A stretch of 64,000 bases of DNA, taken from assembly GCA_045585835.1 (NCBI GenBank), contig JAZMZG010000009.1, positions 124,001-188,000 on the forward strand, given 5' to 3'. Origin of the DNA: CALCTE01 sp045585835. Its GTDB lineage: Bacteria > Bacillota > Clostridia > Oscillospirales > CAG-272. The position numbers and the translations under genes are program-made. Positions 8,468 through 16,376 of this stretch are shown here, one piece after another (position 1 is the stretch's first letter; each line of letters begins with the position of its first letter). The notes below the pieces were generated by a model. That model was not told the origin of the DNA. It searched no databases and saw nothing but the letters and a program-made list of their open reading frames with translations.

Positions 8468-9253
8468 CTATTCCTCCTTTACGCCGAGAGCTTCTGCAAG
8501 AAGCTCCGTGATATATACGACGGGAAGCTCACCGCCGCTTTTTTGGAGATTGTAACGGCATAAGGGGCAAGCGGTAACTATCATATCCGCTCCTTGCGCC
8601 TTAGCGTTATTTATTACGCCGAGGCTGTTTTTCTTTGCCGCTTCTTTATCTTCAAGCACCACGTATCCGCCGCAGCACTCGTTTCGCTTTGCATATACGA
8701 TTGGCGTTGCGCCGAGCGCTTTTATAAATTCCTCGATTATCGTGGGATTTTCGGGATCGTCAAATGCCATCACCTTTGAGGGACGCAGAAGAAGGCAGCC
8801 GTAGTATGCGCCTATTTTCTTATCCTTCAAGGGATTTACGACAGCTTCCTTTATTTTGTCAAAGCCGACCTTGTCACGAAGAAGCTCCAAGAAATGAATT
8901 ACCTCGGTCTCGCCGTTATATTCGCCCGAGTAGTCCTTATCCTGCGACATATATCTGTTTATCTTTGCAGCAAAGGCGGGATTTGCCTTTATTTCTTCAT
9001 TCGTCTGCTTTATTACGTTATGGCAAGCGGAGCATACCGTGACAAGTCCGAGCTGTGTTGACGCCTTTAAGGCTCTTACGCTTGAAAGCTTTGTCGCAAC
9101 GTCGTTTGTGCCCGTGCCGTATACGCCGCCGCAGCATTGAAACTCAAGCTCACAAAGCTCAACACCAAGCTTTTCGGCGCATTTTCTTGCATATGTATCA
9201 AGGTCTTTTGCCTTATTTTTGAGAGTGCAACCGGGGAAATAAGCAAATTTCAT
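8468..9253 (-). CDS. hdrB: Heterodisulfide reductase subunit B (HdrB)
   Basis: 261-residue CCG-domain protein. Two CCG motifs are complete: PGCTL, then CCGG, then CSACH in the first half; YYGC, then ECCGGY, then CPLCRYN in the second. In methanogen HdrB these bind two noncubane 4Fe-4S clusters that reduce the disulfide, so both catalytic clusters can probably form here. The disulfide CoM-S-S-CoB is not expected in a clostridium. The acceptor could be another disulfide (a DsrC-like protein is not in the window) or, by context, the fumarate reductase Fe-S subunit encoded downstream. It lies 38 bases after fumC in the same orientation. Confidence 0.93.
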   Translation of the reverse strand: MKFAYFPGCTLKNKAKDLDTYARKCAEKLGVELCELEFQCCGGVYGTGTNDVATKLSSVRALKASTQLGLVTVCSACHNVIKQTNEEIKANPAFAAKINRYMSQDKDYSGEYNGETEVIHFLELLRDKVGFDKIKEAVVNPLKDKKIGAYYGCLLLRPSKVMAFDDPENPTIIEEFIKALGATPIVYAKRNECCGGYVVLEDKEAAKKNSLGVINNAKAQGADMIVTACPLCRYNLQKSGGELPVVYITELLAEALGVKEE

Positions 9254-9291
9254 ATTTTATGACCGTCCTTTCCGTGCCGATGTGTGTATTA

Positions 9292-10668
9292 TCAAACCAT
9301 CTGCTCGGGATGGAAGACTTCGTCAAACTTCTCTGCGGTAAGGAAGCCTAGCTCGACGCAAGCCTCTTTAAGTGAAATGTTATCCTTAAACGCTTTCTTT
9401 GCCGTCTTTGCCGCATTCTCGTAACCAATATAGGGGTTTAAAGCGGTGACAAGCATAAGCGAGTTGTGGAGATTGTGATGCATCTTTTCCTTATTTGCGG
9501 TAATTCCGACTGCGCAGTTCTTGTTGAAGGAGATTATCGCCTCCGCAAGAAGTCTTGCGGATTGGAGGAAGTTATACGCCGCCACGGGCATAAATACGTT
9601 AAGCTCGAAGTTACCTTGGCTTGCCGCCATTCCTACGGCAACGTCGTTACCCATTACCTGAACTGCCACCATCGTTACGGCTTCACATTGGGTGGGGTTG
9701 ACCTTACCGGGCATAATGGAGCTTCCGGGCTCGTTTTCGGGAATGAATATCTCGCCAAGACCGTCTCTCGGGCCGCTTGCGAGCCAACGTATATCGTTTG
9801 CTATCTTCATCATATCGCAAGCCGTAGCCTTTATTGCCCCGTGAGCAAATACGAGCTCGTCTTTTGATGTGAGTGCGTGGAACTTATTTGCCGCAGTCAC
9901 GAAGGGCATACCCGTAAGCTCTGCGACTTTTGCCGCAACAAGCTCTGAAAATCCCTTGGGAGCGTTAAGTCCCGTACCGACGGCAGTACCGCCGAGCGCA
10001 AGCTCCATAAGAGGATTTAGCGAGAGCTTCAAAAGCTCTACGTCTCTTTCAAGGCTTGAACGCCAACCGGATATCTCTTGGCTGAAGGTTATGGGAGTTG
10101 CGTCCTGAAGGTGAGTACGTCCGCTCTTTACGATACCTTGGTTTTCCTCTTCAAGTCTCTTGAAGGTGGAAATGAGCATCTCAATAGCGGGAATGAGTCT
10201 CTTTGTCAAGATGACGACCGCGGAGATATGCATAGCGGTGGGGAAGGTATCGTTTGAGGATTGGCTCATATTGATATCGTCGTTGGGGTGGCAGAGCTTC
10301 TTGCCCGCAAGCTGATTTGCTCTGTTGGCGATAACCTCGTTAGTGTTCATATTGGACTGCGTGCCCGAGCCCGTCTGCCATACAACGAGAGGGAAGTGTC
10401 CGTTAAGTTCACCCGTAACGACCTCGTCGCAAGCTTTACAGATGACGGAAAGCTTTTCCTCGGTCATCTTTTCGGGCTTGAGCTCGTGGTTAGCAAGAGC
10501 CGCCGCCTTTTTAAGAATACCGAAGGCGTGAATGATCTCTCTGGGCATAGTTTCGATGCCCTCGCCGATTCTAAAATTTTCGTGGCTTCTCTGGGTCTGC
10601 GCTGCCCAAAGTCTGTCTTCGGGGACTCTCATTTCTCCCATGGAGTCATGTTCGATGCGATACTTCAT
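9292..10668 (-). CDS. fumC: Fumarate hydratase class II (FumC)
   Basis: 458-residue Fe-S-independent fumarase interconverting malate and fumarate. The signature GSSIMPGKVNP is present, as are GSGTQSNMNTNEV, SSNDTFPTAMH and GRTHLQDATP. Class II aspartase is close in sequence; GSGTQSNMN and the operon partners favour fumarase. It is the first gene of the Hdr-Flx-fumarate reductase operon, with a good promoter at 10739-10767 and a GAGAGG ribosome binding site. It likely supplies fumarate to the reductase encoded by the last genes. Confidence 0.93.
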   Translation of the reverse strand: MKYRIEHDSMGEMRVPEDRLWAAQTQRSHENFRIGEGIETMPREIIHAFGILKKAAALANHELKPEKMTEEKLSVICKACDEVVTGELNGHFPLVVWQTGSGTQSNMNTNEVIANRANQLAGKKLCHPNDDINMSQSSNDTFPTAMHISAVVILTKRLIPAIEMLISTFKRLEEENQGIVKSGRTHLQDATPITFSQEISGWRSSLERDVELLKLSLNPLMELALGGTAVGTGLNAPKGFSELVAAKVAELTGMPFVTAANKFHALTSKDELVFAHGAIKATACDMMKIANDIRWLASGPRDGLGEIFIPENEPGSSIMPGKVNPTQCEAVTMVAVQVMGNDVAVGMAASQGNFELNVFMPVAAYNFLQSARLLAEAIISFNKNCAVGITANKEKMHHNLHNSLMLVTALNPYIGYENAAKTAKKAFKDNISLKEACVELGFLTAEKFDEVFHPEQMV

Positions 10669-10738
10669 TTTGTTACCTCTCTATGATGATTCTTTTAATA
10701 AACACAGTAAAAATCGAAATATATCCATATACATCTAC

Positions 10739-10767
10739 ATTATATCTCATATTGCTGCATCAAGCAA
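10739..10767 (-). promoter_or_regulatory. Promoter of the fumC-hdr-flx-fumarate reductase operon
   Basis: Read on the minus strand: -35 TTGCTT (10762-10767), 17-base spacer, -10 TATAAT (10739-10744). It lies about 70 bases upstream of fumC. The region 10669-10947 holds no gene apart from this promoter, the overlapping palindrome and, on the other strand, the yunB leader. Confidence 0.65.
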
Positions 10768-10770
10768 TAT
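10749..10770. promoter_or_regulatory. Palindromic operator candidate over the fumC promoter
   Basis: Perfect inverted repeat ATATTGCT-N6-AGCAATAT covering the -35 element and spacer of the fumC promoter. Placement is typical for a repressor site. It does not resemble a Rex box as I know it, so the regulator is unknown. Confidence 0.5.
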
Positions 10771-10947
10771 TTTTTTACTGTTTTAGAGATGAAAAAAGTA
10801 TTATTTTTCATAAAAACACCACTTTTTTACACCTTTTGATAAAGCCGATACGGACTTTGAAAGACTGCGCCGAAATTTTTATAAAATGAGTAAATAAAAA
10901 GCACCGCCGCCGATTTTGCATAAGATGTAAAAAGGGGAGGTGTTTTT

Positions 10948-11631
10948 GTGTCAAAATTGAAGAAAAGACTGTTTTCGGTGCTTATTTTCGCTATCCTCGC
11001 TTCCGCATTATGTATAAGCTATTTTAGAAACAGCTTACGTCCGACGGTAGTGTCAATGGCGGAAAATTACGCAACGAGGGAGGCGACGGTCAAGATAAAC
11101 GCTTGCGTCGCAGATGCGCTTTTGAAAGACGGCGAGTTTTACGGAGGACTTGTTTCGTTTTCAAACGACCAAGACGGTAAAGTAAGATTTCTCACTACGG
11201 ATTTTTCGAAGACTAACGTGCTTAAAGCAAAGCTTTCAACGGCACTTGCGGATAGGCTTGGGGAGATAAAGGGGAAGGTGTTTTACATTCCTATGGGAAA
11301 CGTGATAAACAGCAACTTATTTGCGGGCAAAGGACCGAATCTCAAGGTGGAAATACTCTCCGTAGGCGCAGTTACGACCGATTTTCGAAGCGAGCTTGAA
11401 GCGGCGGGGATAAATCAAACGCTTCACAGAATAATGCTCGACGTTTCGGTAAACGTTTCTCTATACGTGCCGTTTTCGATTCGTGACGTGAGCATAAAAA
11501 GCTCTGTATGTATAGCGGAAACCGTGCTTGTGGGAGATGTGCCCGATGCGTATACCTTCGTTGTTGAAAATGGCGACGGTATTGCGGGAGAGATAAACGA
11601 CTACGGCGCAGATAATTTTTCGGGAAAATAA
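10948..11631 (+). CDS. yunB: Sporulation protein YunB
   Basis: 227 residues with one N-terminal membrane segment (residues about 8-25), then a soluble domain typical of YunB, a sigma-E-controlled sporulation protein of unclear biochemistry in Bacillus. Recognised by the pattern around FRNSLRP near the membrane, the central VFYIPMGNVINSNLFAGKGP segment (here only indicated) and the C-terminal VPFSIRDVSIKSSVCIAETVLVG region. It starts GTG-TCA-AAA after AAAGGGGAGGTG. It is a single gene ending in a bidirectional terminator shared with asnS. Confidence 0.85.
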   Translation: MSKLKKRLFSVLIFAILASALCISYFRNSLRPTVVSMAENYATREATVKINACVADALLKDGEFYGGLVSFSNDQDGKVRFLTTDFSKTNVLKAKLSTALADRLGEIKGKVFYIPMGNVINSNLFAGKGPNLKVEILSVGAVTTDFRSELEAAGINQTLHRIMLDVSVNVSLYVPFSIRDVSIKSSVCIAETVLVGDVPDAYTFVVENGDGIAGEINDYGADNFSGK

Positions 11632-11661
11632 AAGCGTTGTGTCAAACGACACAACGCTTTT
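11630..11661. terminator. Bidirectional terminator between yunB and asnS
   Basis: 14-bp perfect stem (AAAAGCGTTGTGTC at 11630-11643 with its complement at 11648-11661) and a four-base AAAC loop, flanked by A/T runs so it can act in both directions. It sits between two convergent genes. Confidence 0.9.
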
Positions 11662-11672
11662 CTAATGCCTAA

Positions 11673-13067
11673 TTAAAACTCTGCCATACCCGTAACTCTG
11701 GGGAATGCCTCTACGTCACGGATATTCTGTACGCCCGTGATGTACATAATGAGTCTTTCAAAGCCGAGACCGAAGCCTGCGTGCTTCGTACCGCCGTAGC
11801 GGCGAAGGTCGGTGTAGAATCCGTAATCCTCTTTTTCAAGGCCGAATCTGTCCATAGCTGCCTCAAGCATATCAAGTCTTTCTTCTCTTTGAGAGCCGCC
11901 GATAAGCTCACCTACGCCGGGAACAAGCATATCAGCTGCCGCAACGGTCTTGCCGTCGTCGTTAAGGCGCATATAGAACGCCTTTATCTCGCGGGGATAG
12001 TCCGTTACGAATACGGGCTTGCCGTATATCTTCTCCGTAAGGTATCTTTCGTGCTCTGTCTGTAAGTCAATGCCCCACTCTACAGGGTACTCAAACTTTT
12101 CGCCGCATTCCTTTAGCATCTTAACGGCATCCGTATATGAAAGGCGCACAAAGTCGCTTTCTACGAGGTTCGTAAGCCTTGAAAGAAGCCCCTTGTCAAC
12201 AAAATTATTGAAGAATGCAAGCTCTGCCGCGCAGTTATCCATAACGTATTTTACGACGAACTTTATCATCGCCTCAGCCGTATCCATATAGTCGGTGAGG
12301 TCGGCAAACGCCATTTCGGGCTCCATCATCCAAAATTCAGCCGCATGGCGTGCGGTGTTACTTCTTTCTGCTCGAAAGGTGGGGCCGAAGGTATAGATGT
12401 TGGCAAACGCCATAGCAAAGCACTCGCCATTAAGCTGTCCGGAAACGGTAAGGCTCGTGGGCTTGCCGAAGAAGTCCTTTGAAAAATCTACGGAGCCGTC
12501 CTCGTTTTTGGGGAGATTATTCATATCGAAGCTCGTTACGTGGAACATCTCGCCCGCACCCTCGCAGTCACTGCCCGTGATGATGGGTGTGTTGACGTAT
12601 ACGAATCCTCGCTCTTGGAAGAACTTATGGATAGCGTATGCCGCAACGGAGCGAACTCTGAATACGGCGTTAAACGTATTCGTTCTTGGGCGAAGATGCG
12701 ATATCTCACGCAAAAATTCCATAGAGTGACGCTTCTTTTGGAGGGGGTAGTCGGGTGTCGATGCGCCCTCTATCTCTATAGAGGTTGCTTGAAGCTCAAA
12801 GGGCTGCTTTGCTTCGGGAGTTAAAATGAACTTACCCTTTACAACGAGCGCACAGCCGACATTTTGCTTTGCGATGGTCTTGTAGTTTTCGAGCTTTTCG
12901 TCCTCAAAAACTATCTGCAGACTTGTAAAATAGCTTCCGTCGTTAAGCTCGATAAAGCCGAAGGCGTTACTTGCACGTATAGTACGTGCCCAACCCGCAA
13001 CGACTATCTCTTTGCCCTCAAAGCTCTTACTGTCCTTAAATAATTCTCTTATAGCTGTTCTTTTCAT
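11673..13067 (-). CDS. asnS: Asparagine-tRNA ligase (AsnRS)
   Basis: Class IIb aminoacyl-tRNA synthetase charging tRNA-Asn; 464 residues from MKRTAIREL. The N-terminal OB-fold anticodon-binding domain (EIVVAGWARTIR) is followed by the class II core with motif 2 (FRAERSNTARHAAEFWMMEPE) and motif 3 (GFGLGFERLIMYITG). The ATG at 13065-13067 overlaps the TGA of asnA (ATGA); an upstream ATG at 13094 would lie inside asnA. Co-transcription with asnA means asparagine is made and charged by one transcript. Confidence 0.95.
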   Translation of the reverse strand: MKRTAIRELFKDSKSFEGKEIVVAGWARTIRASNAFGFIELNDGSYFTSLQIVFEDEKLENYKTIAKQNVGCALVVKGKFILTPEAKQPFELQATSIEIEGASTPDYPLQKKRHSMEFLREISHLRPRTNTFNAVFRVRSVAAYAIHKFFQERGFVYVNTPIITGSDCEGAGEMFHVTSFDMNNLPKNEDGSVDFSKDFFGKPTSLTVSGQLNGECFAMAFANIYTFGPTFRAERSNTARHAAEFWMMEPEMAFADLTDYMDTAEAMIKFVVKYVMDNCAAELAFFNNFVDKGLLSRLTNLVESDFVRLSYTDAVKMLKECGEKFEYPVEWGIDLQTEHERYLTEKIYGKPVFVTDYPREIKAFYMRLNDDGKTVAAADMLVPGVGELIGGSQREERLDMLEAAMDRFGLEKEDYGFYTDLRRYGGTKHAGFGLGFERLIMYITGVQNIRDVEAFPRVTGMAEF

Positions 13068-14071
13068 AATAGCGTTATTCCTTTTCTCTTGCATTCTTCG
13101 ATCATTTCTTCACCCCATACGGAAGCTTGGACTTGACCTATATGTATCTTGCCGAGCATTATCATACAAAGTCTTGACTGACCTATACCGCCGCCTACCG
13201 TCAAAGGCAACTGCCCCGCAAGAAGTGATTTGTGGAAATCAAGCTCTGCTCTGTCCTCGCAGTTTGCAAGCTTTAGCTGACGGCGCATAGATTCGGGGTC
13301 GACTCTTATGCCCATAGAGGAAAGCTCTATGGCACGCTCAAGCGGCTCGTACCAAACGAGAATGTCGCCGTTTAAAGCCCAATCGTCGTAGTCGGGGGCT
13401 CTGCCGTCGTGCTTCGTGCCGTCTGAAAGCGCACCGCCTATCTGTGCTATAAGCACGGAGCCGAACTGCTTACATATAGCGTTTTCTCTTTCTTTGGGAG
13501 TGAGGTCGGGGTAGAGCCTCAAAAGCTCTTCGCTTGTTACGGTCACGAAGTTACGCTTGATGTGGGGGGTAAGTCCCGGGAATGCCGAGCATACCTTCTC
13601 TTGTGTTTCGCAAAGTGCGGCGAAGATGCCGTCGGCAATCTTTGAAAGATATTCAAGACTGCGGTCGGCTTCGGTAATGACCTTTTCCCAATCCCATTGG
13701 TCAACGTATACGGAGTGGAGGTTATCAAGCTCCTCGTCACGCCTTATGGCGTTCATATCGGTATATATACCCTCACCCGCAGAGTATCCGTAGCGCTTTA
13801 AGGCAAGGCGCTTCCATTTCGCAAGGGAGTGTACGACCTGCACGTAGCTTTGTGCGTCGGGTATGTCGAAAGCTACGGGACGCTCTACGCCGTTTAAGTT
13901 ATCGTTAAGACCGCTTTTGTCGGTAACGAATAAGGGCGCAGTTATGCGCTCGAGGTTAAGATGCCGTGCGAAAATATTTTCGAAATTGTCCTTTACGTAT
14001 TTGATTGCCTTGTCGGTAGTACGAATATCCAGAGTGTCACGGTATCCCTCGGGGACATACAGCTTCGACAT
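13064..14071 (-). CDS. asnA: Aspartate-ammonia ligase (AsnA)
   Basis: 335-residue ammonia-dependent asparagine synthetase: aspartate, ammonia and ATP to asparagine, AMP and PPi. The fold is related to class II synthetases. Family segments seen include the N-terminal SKLYVPEGYRDTLDIR, RPVAFDIP, VDQWDWEKVI, QIGGALSDGTKHDGRAPDYDDW and GGGIGQSRLCM. The ATG at 14069-14071 (MSKLYVPEG) has AGGTGA in front; the longer frame upstream is A+T-rich leader containing the promoter. First gene of the asnA-asnS operon. Confidence 0.95.
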   Translation of the reverse strand: MSKLYVPEGYRDTLDIRTTDKAIKYVKDNFENIFARHLNLERITAPLFVTDKSGLNDNLNGVERPVAFDIPDAQSYVQVVHSLAKWKRLALKRYGYSAGEGIYTDMNAIRRDEELDNLHSVYVDQWDWEKVITEADRSLEYLSKIADGIFAALCETQEKVCSAFPGLTPHIKRNFVTVTSEELLRLYPDLTPKERENAICKQFGSVLIAQIGGALSDGTKHDGRAPDYDDWALNGDILVWYEPLERAIELSSMGIRVDPESMRRQLKLANCEDRAELDFHKSLLAGQLPLTVGGGIGQSRLCMIMLGKIHIGQVQASVWGEEMIEECKRKGITLL

Positions 14072-14114
14072 AAGCTCACCTGCCTTTTTACAGTTGTAGT
14101 TGTCATAATAAAAT

Positions 14115-14143
14115 ATTATATACCAATATATCCGCCATTTCAA
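14115..14143 (-). promoter_or_regulatory. Promoter of asnA-asnS
   Basis: Minus strand: -35 TTGAAA (14138-14143), 17-base spacer, -10 TATAAT (14115-14120), about 45 bases upstream of the asnA start. No T-box leader is visible. Confidence 0.65.
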
Positions 14144-14158
14144 GCCTTTTTGCAAAAA

Positions 14159-14180
14159 ATATGCCGATATAACGGCATAT
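14159..14180 (-). terminator. Terminator after yigZ
   Basis: Eight-base stem ATATGCCG/CGGCATAT with a six-base loop directly after the yigZ stop. On the minus strand it is followed by ATTTTTTGC. Confidence 0.6.
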
Positions 14181-14183
14181 CCG

Positions 14184-14807
14184 TCACATCGGCATAAATT
14201 CTTCGCCTGTCTTTTCGCATTTTATTCTCGCAGCGCTCATATCCGCAAGGCGAGATATTATGGAGTCCGCTTTTTCCTTTTCGATATAAAACGTAAGTTC
14301 CACGTCGCCCGAGAATATCGGCGTATCAAGCCGTACGCCCGCTTTGCGAAGCTCATATTCGGCTTTCGGATAGTCCTTGAAGCTTGCGTTGAGCTTTAGT
14401 CTTGCAAACGTTTGGTATTTGCATATACCGCCCTTTTCCACCGCTGCGGCGCAAGCGTTACCGTAAGCTCTGACAAGTCCCGATGCGCCGAGCAGTATAC
14501 CGCCGAAGTATCTTGTGACGGTGACTGCGGTATCGCAAAGGCCGTTTTTCTTCAAAATTTCAAGCATAGGCATACCCGCCGTGCCTTGAGGCTCGCCGTC
14601 GTCGGAATATTTCGATATGCCGCCGTTTCGCAAAATATAGGCAAAGCATACGTGCCGTGCATCTTGATGGCGAGCACGTACGGTGCGGATAAACTCCTCG
14701 GCTTGTTCTGCGCTCGTTACGGGAACTGCGTTACCGATGAACACGGAGCGTTTTATTTCAAGCTCCGCTTCGGCGCTTTCTCTTATAGATATGTATTCTT
14801 CCGCCAT
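14184..14807 (-). CDS. yigZ: YigZ/IMPACT family protein
   Basis: 207 residues. N-terminal IMPACT domain with the family blocks KRSVFIGNA, ARHQDARHVCFAY, SDDGEPQGTAGMP and TRYFGGILLGASGLVRAY, then a C-terminal YigZ domain (about 140-207). Eukaryotic IMPACT inhibits GCN2 activation; the bacterial protein has no settled function, with a translation or nucleic-acid role assumed from the fold. The start is supported by GGGAGGGG. It follows yqfD and may be read with it. Confidence 0.92.
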   Translation of the reverse strand: MAEEYISIRESAEAELEIKRSVFIGNAVPVTSAEQAEEFIRTVRARHQDARHVCFAYILRNGGISKYSDDGEPQGTAGMPMLEILKKNGLCDTAVTVTRYFGGILLGASGLVRAYGNACAAAVEKGGICKYQTFARLKLNASFKDYPKAEYELRKAGVRLDTPIFSGDVELTFYIEKEKADSIISRLADMSAARIKCEKTGEEFMPM

Positions 14808-14838
14808 AAGCCCCTCCCGTACGTATTTTTCACGAGAT

Positions 14839-16032
14839 TTATTCTAACATATATCCCCAATTGTTGTCAATCGGTTTTTCACTGCATATATCCTCTATGC
14901 AATCAAGGCTCACGGTGAGTATGTATTCACTGTCGGTCACCCGCACGCTTTCCGTGCGACTCAGTATCTCACCGCTTCCTATCTCATCGGCGATGAGGTC
15001 GGCGATTTCGGAAAGCGCCGTGGCTCTTGCATTGTCGGGAGTTATTTTTTCGGATTTTATTACGTACTCCTTATAAAGCGAAGTCACTTCGGTCACGGGT
15101 AGGCTTATGCTTCCGAAAAAGCACAGGGTTTGCTTTTTCTCGGTTAAGTCAAAATGCTCAAATCCGTCGTATGACCTTTTTGCAAAAAAGCTTATACCGA
15201 ACATGTCGAAGCTCTTTATGCTTTTTCTTTTTCCCGTATATACTTTAACTTCTTTTTCAAGCGGAATGCTTACGGTGAAGCTTTTATAGGTTTTCGCAAG
15301 CACTCTTCCTCTGCTTCGTACGAGCTTATAGCCGTATGCTTTGCTGTCTACCACTCCGCTTATGAGCAGATCGCCTTTTTTGACCACGTCGTAGCGTTTG
15401 CAGACTACACTTCCGCTTACGGCTTCCGTGTAGATTATCTGACCGTCGCATTTTGCGACCATATCCGTCGGCGTGGAATTATCGTACATATCGGGCTTTT
15501 GTTTTGTTTCCCGCATTTCAACTACTGCCTTTGTGCCATTGAAATTTACAGCTATCCAGGCGATATCGTCGCAGGCAAGCTCGGCGTTTAGCGTTATCAT
15601 ACTCAAATCGTGGCTTTTCTTGAGCGTACCTGCCTTTAAGCCTTGTTCTTCCAGAAGCGAAAGTATGTATTCATCGGCAAGCCTTTCGTTGCCCACGACC
15701 TCAAAGCTTAATATAAACAGATTAGAAGCCAATATGCAAACGAGAGTCAATGCCGCCCCCACGAAAAGACCTATGCGCTTTTTGTAGAGAGAAGAAAGGC
15801 GGGGAAGACCGAATATTTCGATTTCGGGCGTAATACCGAGCCTTGCGCACAGAAATTCTATTTGGGCTTTTTTAGCGTAAGAAGCTCTGAAGCAGAGCAA
15901 GACTTCGTCTTTTCGGTGCAGTGCGCCGAACGGGATATTTTCCTTCGTCATCTCACTTGCAAGATACAGTATTTCACGGTCGTTTCCGCTTATTTTAAGG
16001 CTTCCTCTGAAAAAATTTATAATTCCCATCAT
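14839..16032 (-). CDS. yqfD: Sporulation protein YqfD
   Basis: 397 residues with one membrane segment at about 90-112 (KKRIGLFVGAALTLVCILAS start) separating a cytoplasmic N-terminal domain from a large outer domain. In Bacillus the yqfC-yqfD pair is sigma-E-controlled and needed for efficient sporulation. The gene overlaps yqfC by four bases (ATGA). Two adjacent ATGs (MMGI) exist; the first is annotated. Confidence 0.9.
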   Translation of the reverse strand: MMGIINFFRGSLKISGNDREILYLASEMTKENIPFGALHRKDEVLLCFRASYAKKAQIEFLCARLGITPEIEIFGLPRLSSLYKKRIGLFVGAALTLVCILASNLFILSFEVVGNERLADEYILSLLEEQGLKAGTLKKSHDLSMITLNAELACDDIAWIAVNFNGTKAVVEMRETKQKPDMYDNSTPTDMVAKCDGQIIYTEAVSGSVVCKRYDVVKKGDLLISGVVDSKAYGYKLVRSRGRVLAKTYKSFTVSIPLEKEVKVYTGKRKSIKSFDMFGISFFAKRSYDGFEHFDLTEKKQTLCFFGSISLPVTEVTSLYKEYVIKSEKITPDNARATALSEIADLIADEIGSGEILSRTESVRVTDSEYILTVSLDCIEDICSEKPIDNNWGYMLE

Positions 16033-16301
16033 AATTCTTTCTTTGCGGGAAGCTCTATTGAGTCAATATTTCCTCTGACCGCCACCGTGTTTTTCGCAAG
16101 TAAAAGAAGCTCAAGCGCTGCCCCCTCGACCGTGACCGACATATAGTGGCAGGAGAGAATTATTTTATCGGGCGCGAATTCATCAATATGCGTACAACCC
16201 GTCATAACAAGCTCTCTTTTGCCGTATATCTCTATTTTCGGTGCCGATATTACGTATGCGGGCTCGGAAAATACTCTTTTTATCTTATTAAGCAGCTTCA
16301 T
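16029..16301 (-). CDS. yqfC: Sporulation protein YqfC (YabP family)
   Basis: 90-residue YabP/YqfC-family protein. It starts MKLLNKIKR and has the family pattern ITKIEIYG-like (APKIEIYGKRELVMTGC) with a C-terminal G-x-I-D-S-I-E-L motif. It has no membrane segment. GAGGTGA precedes the ATG. First gene of the yqfC-yqfD pair, divergent from ylbJ. Confidence 0.9.
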   Translation of the reverse strand: MKLLNKIKRVFSEPAYVISAPKIEIYGKRELVMTGCTHIDEFAPDKIILSCHYMSVTVEGAALELLLLAKNTVAVRGNIDSIELPAKKEL

Positions 16302-16376
16302 ATATTAAATCACCTCGCTAATTTTATTCATAAAAGCTCTCCGTAATTACATATTTTGAATCGGGAGGTGAGGGCG

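Noticed and set aside
13068..13094. Longer AsnRS start at 13094
   Set aside because: It lies inside asnA without a ribosome binding site; the ATG at 13067 overlaps the asnA stop in the usual way.
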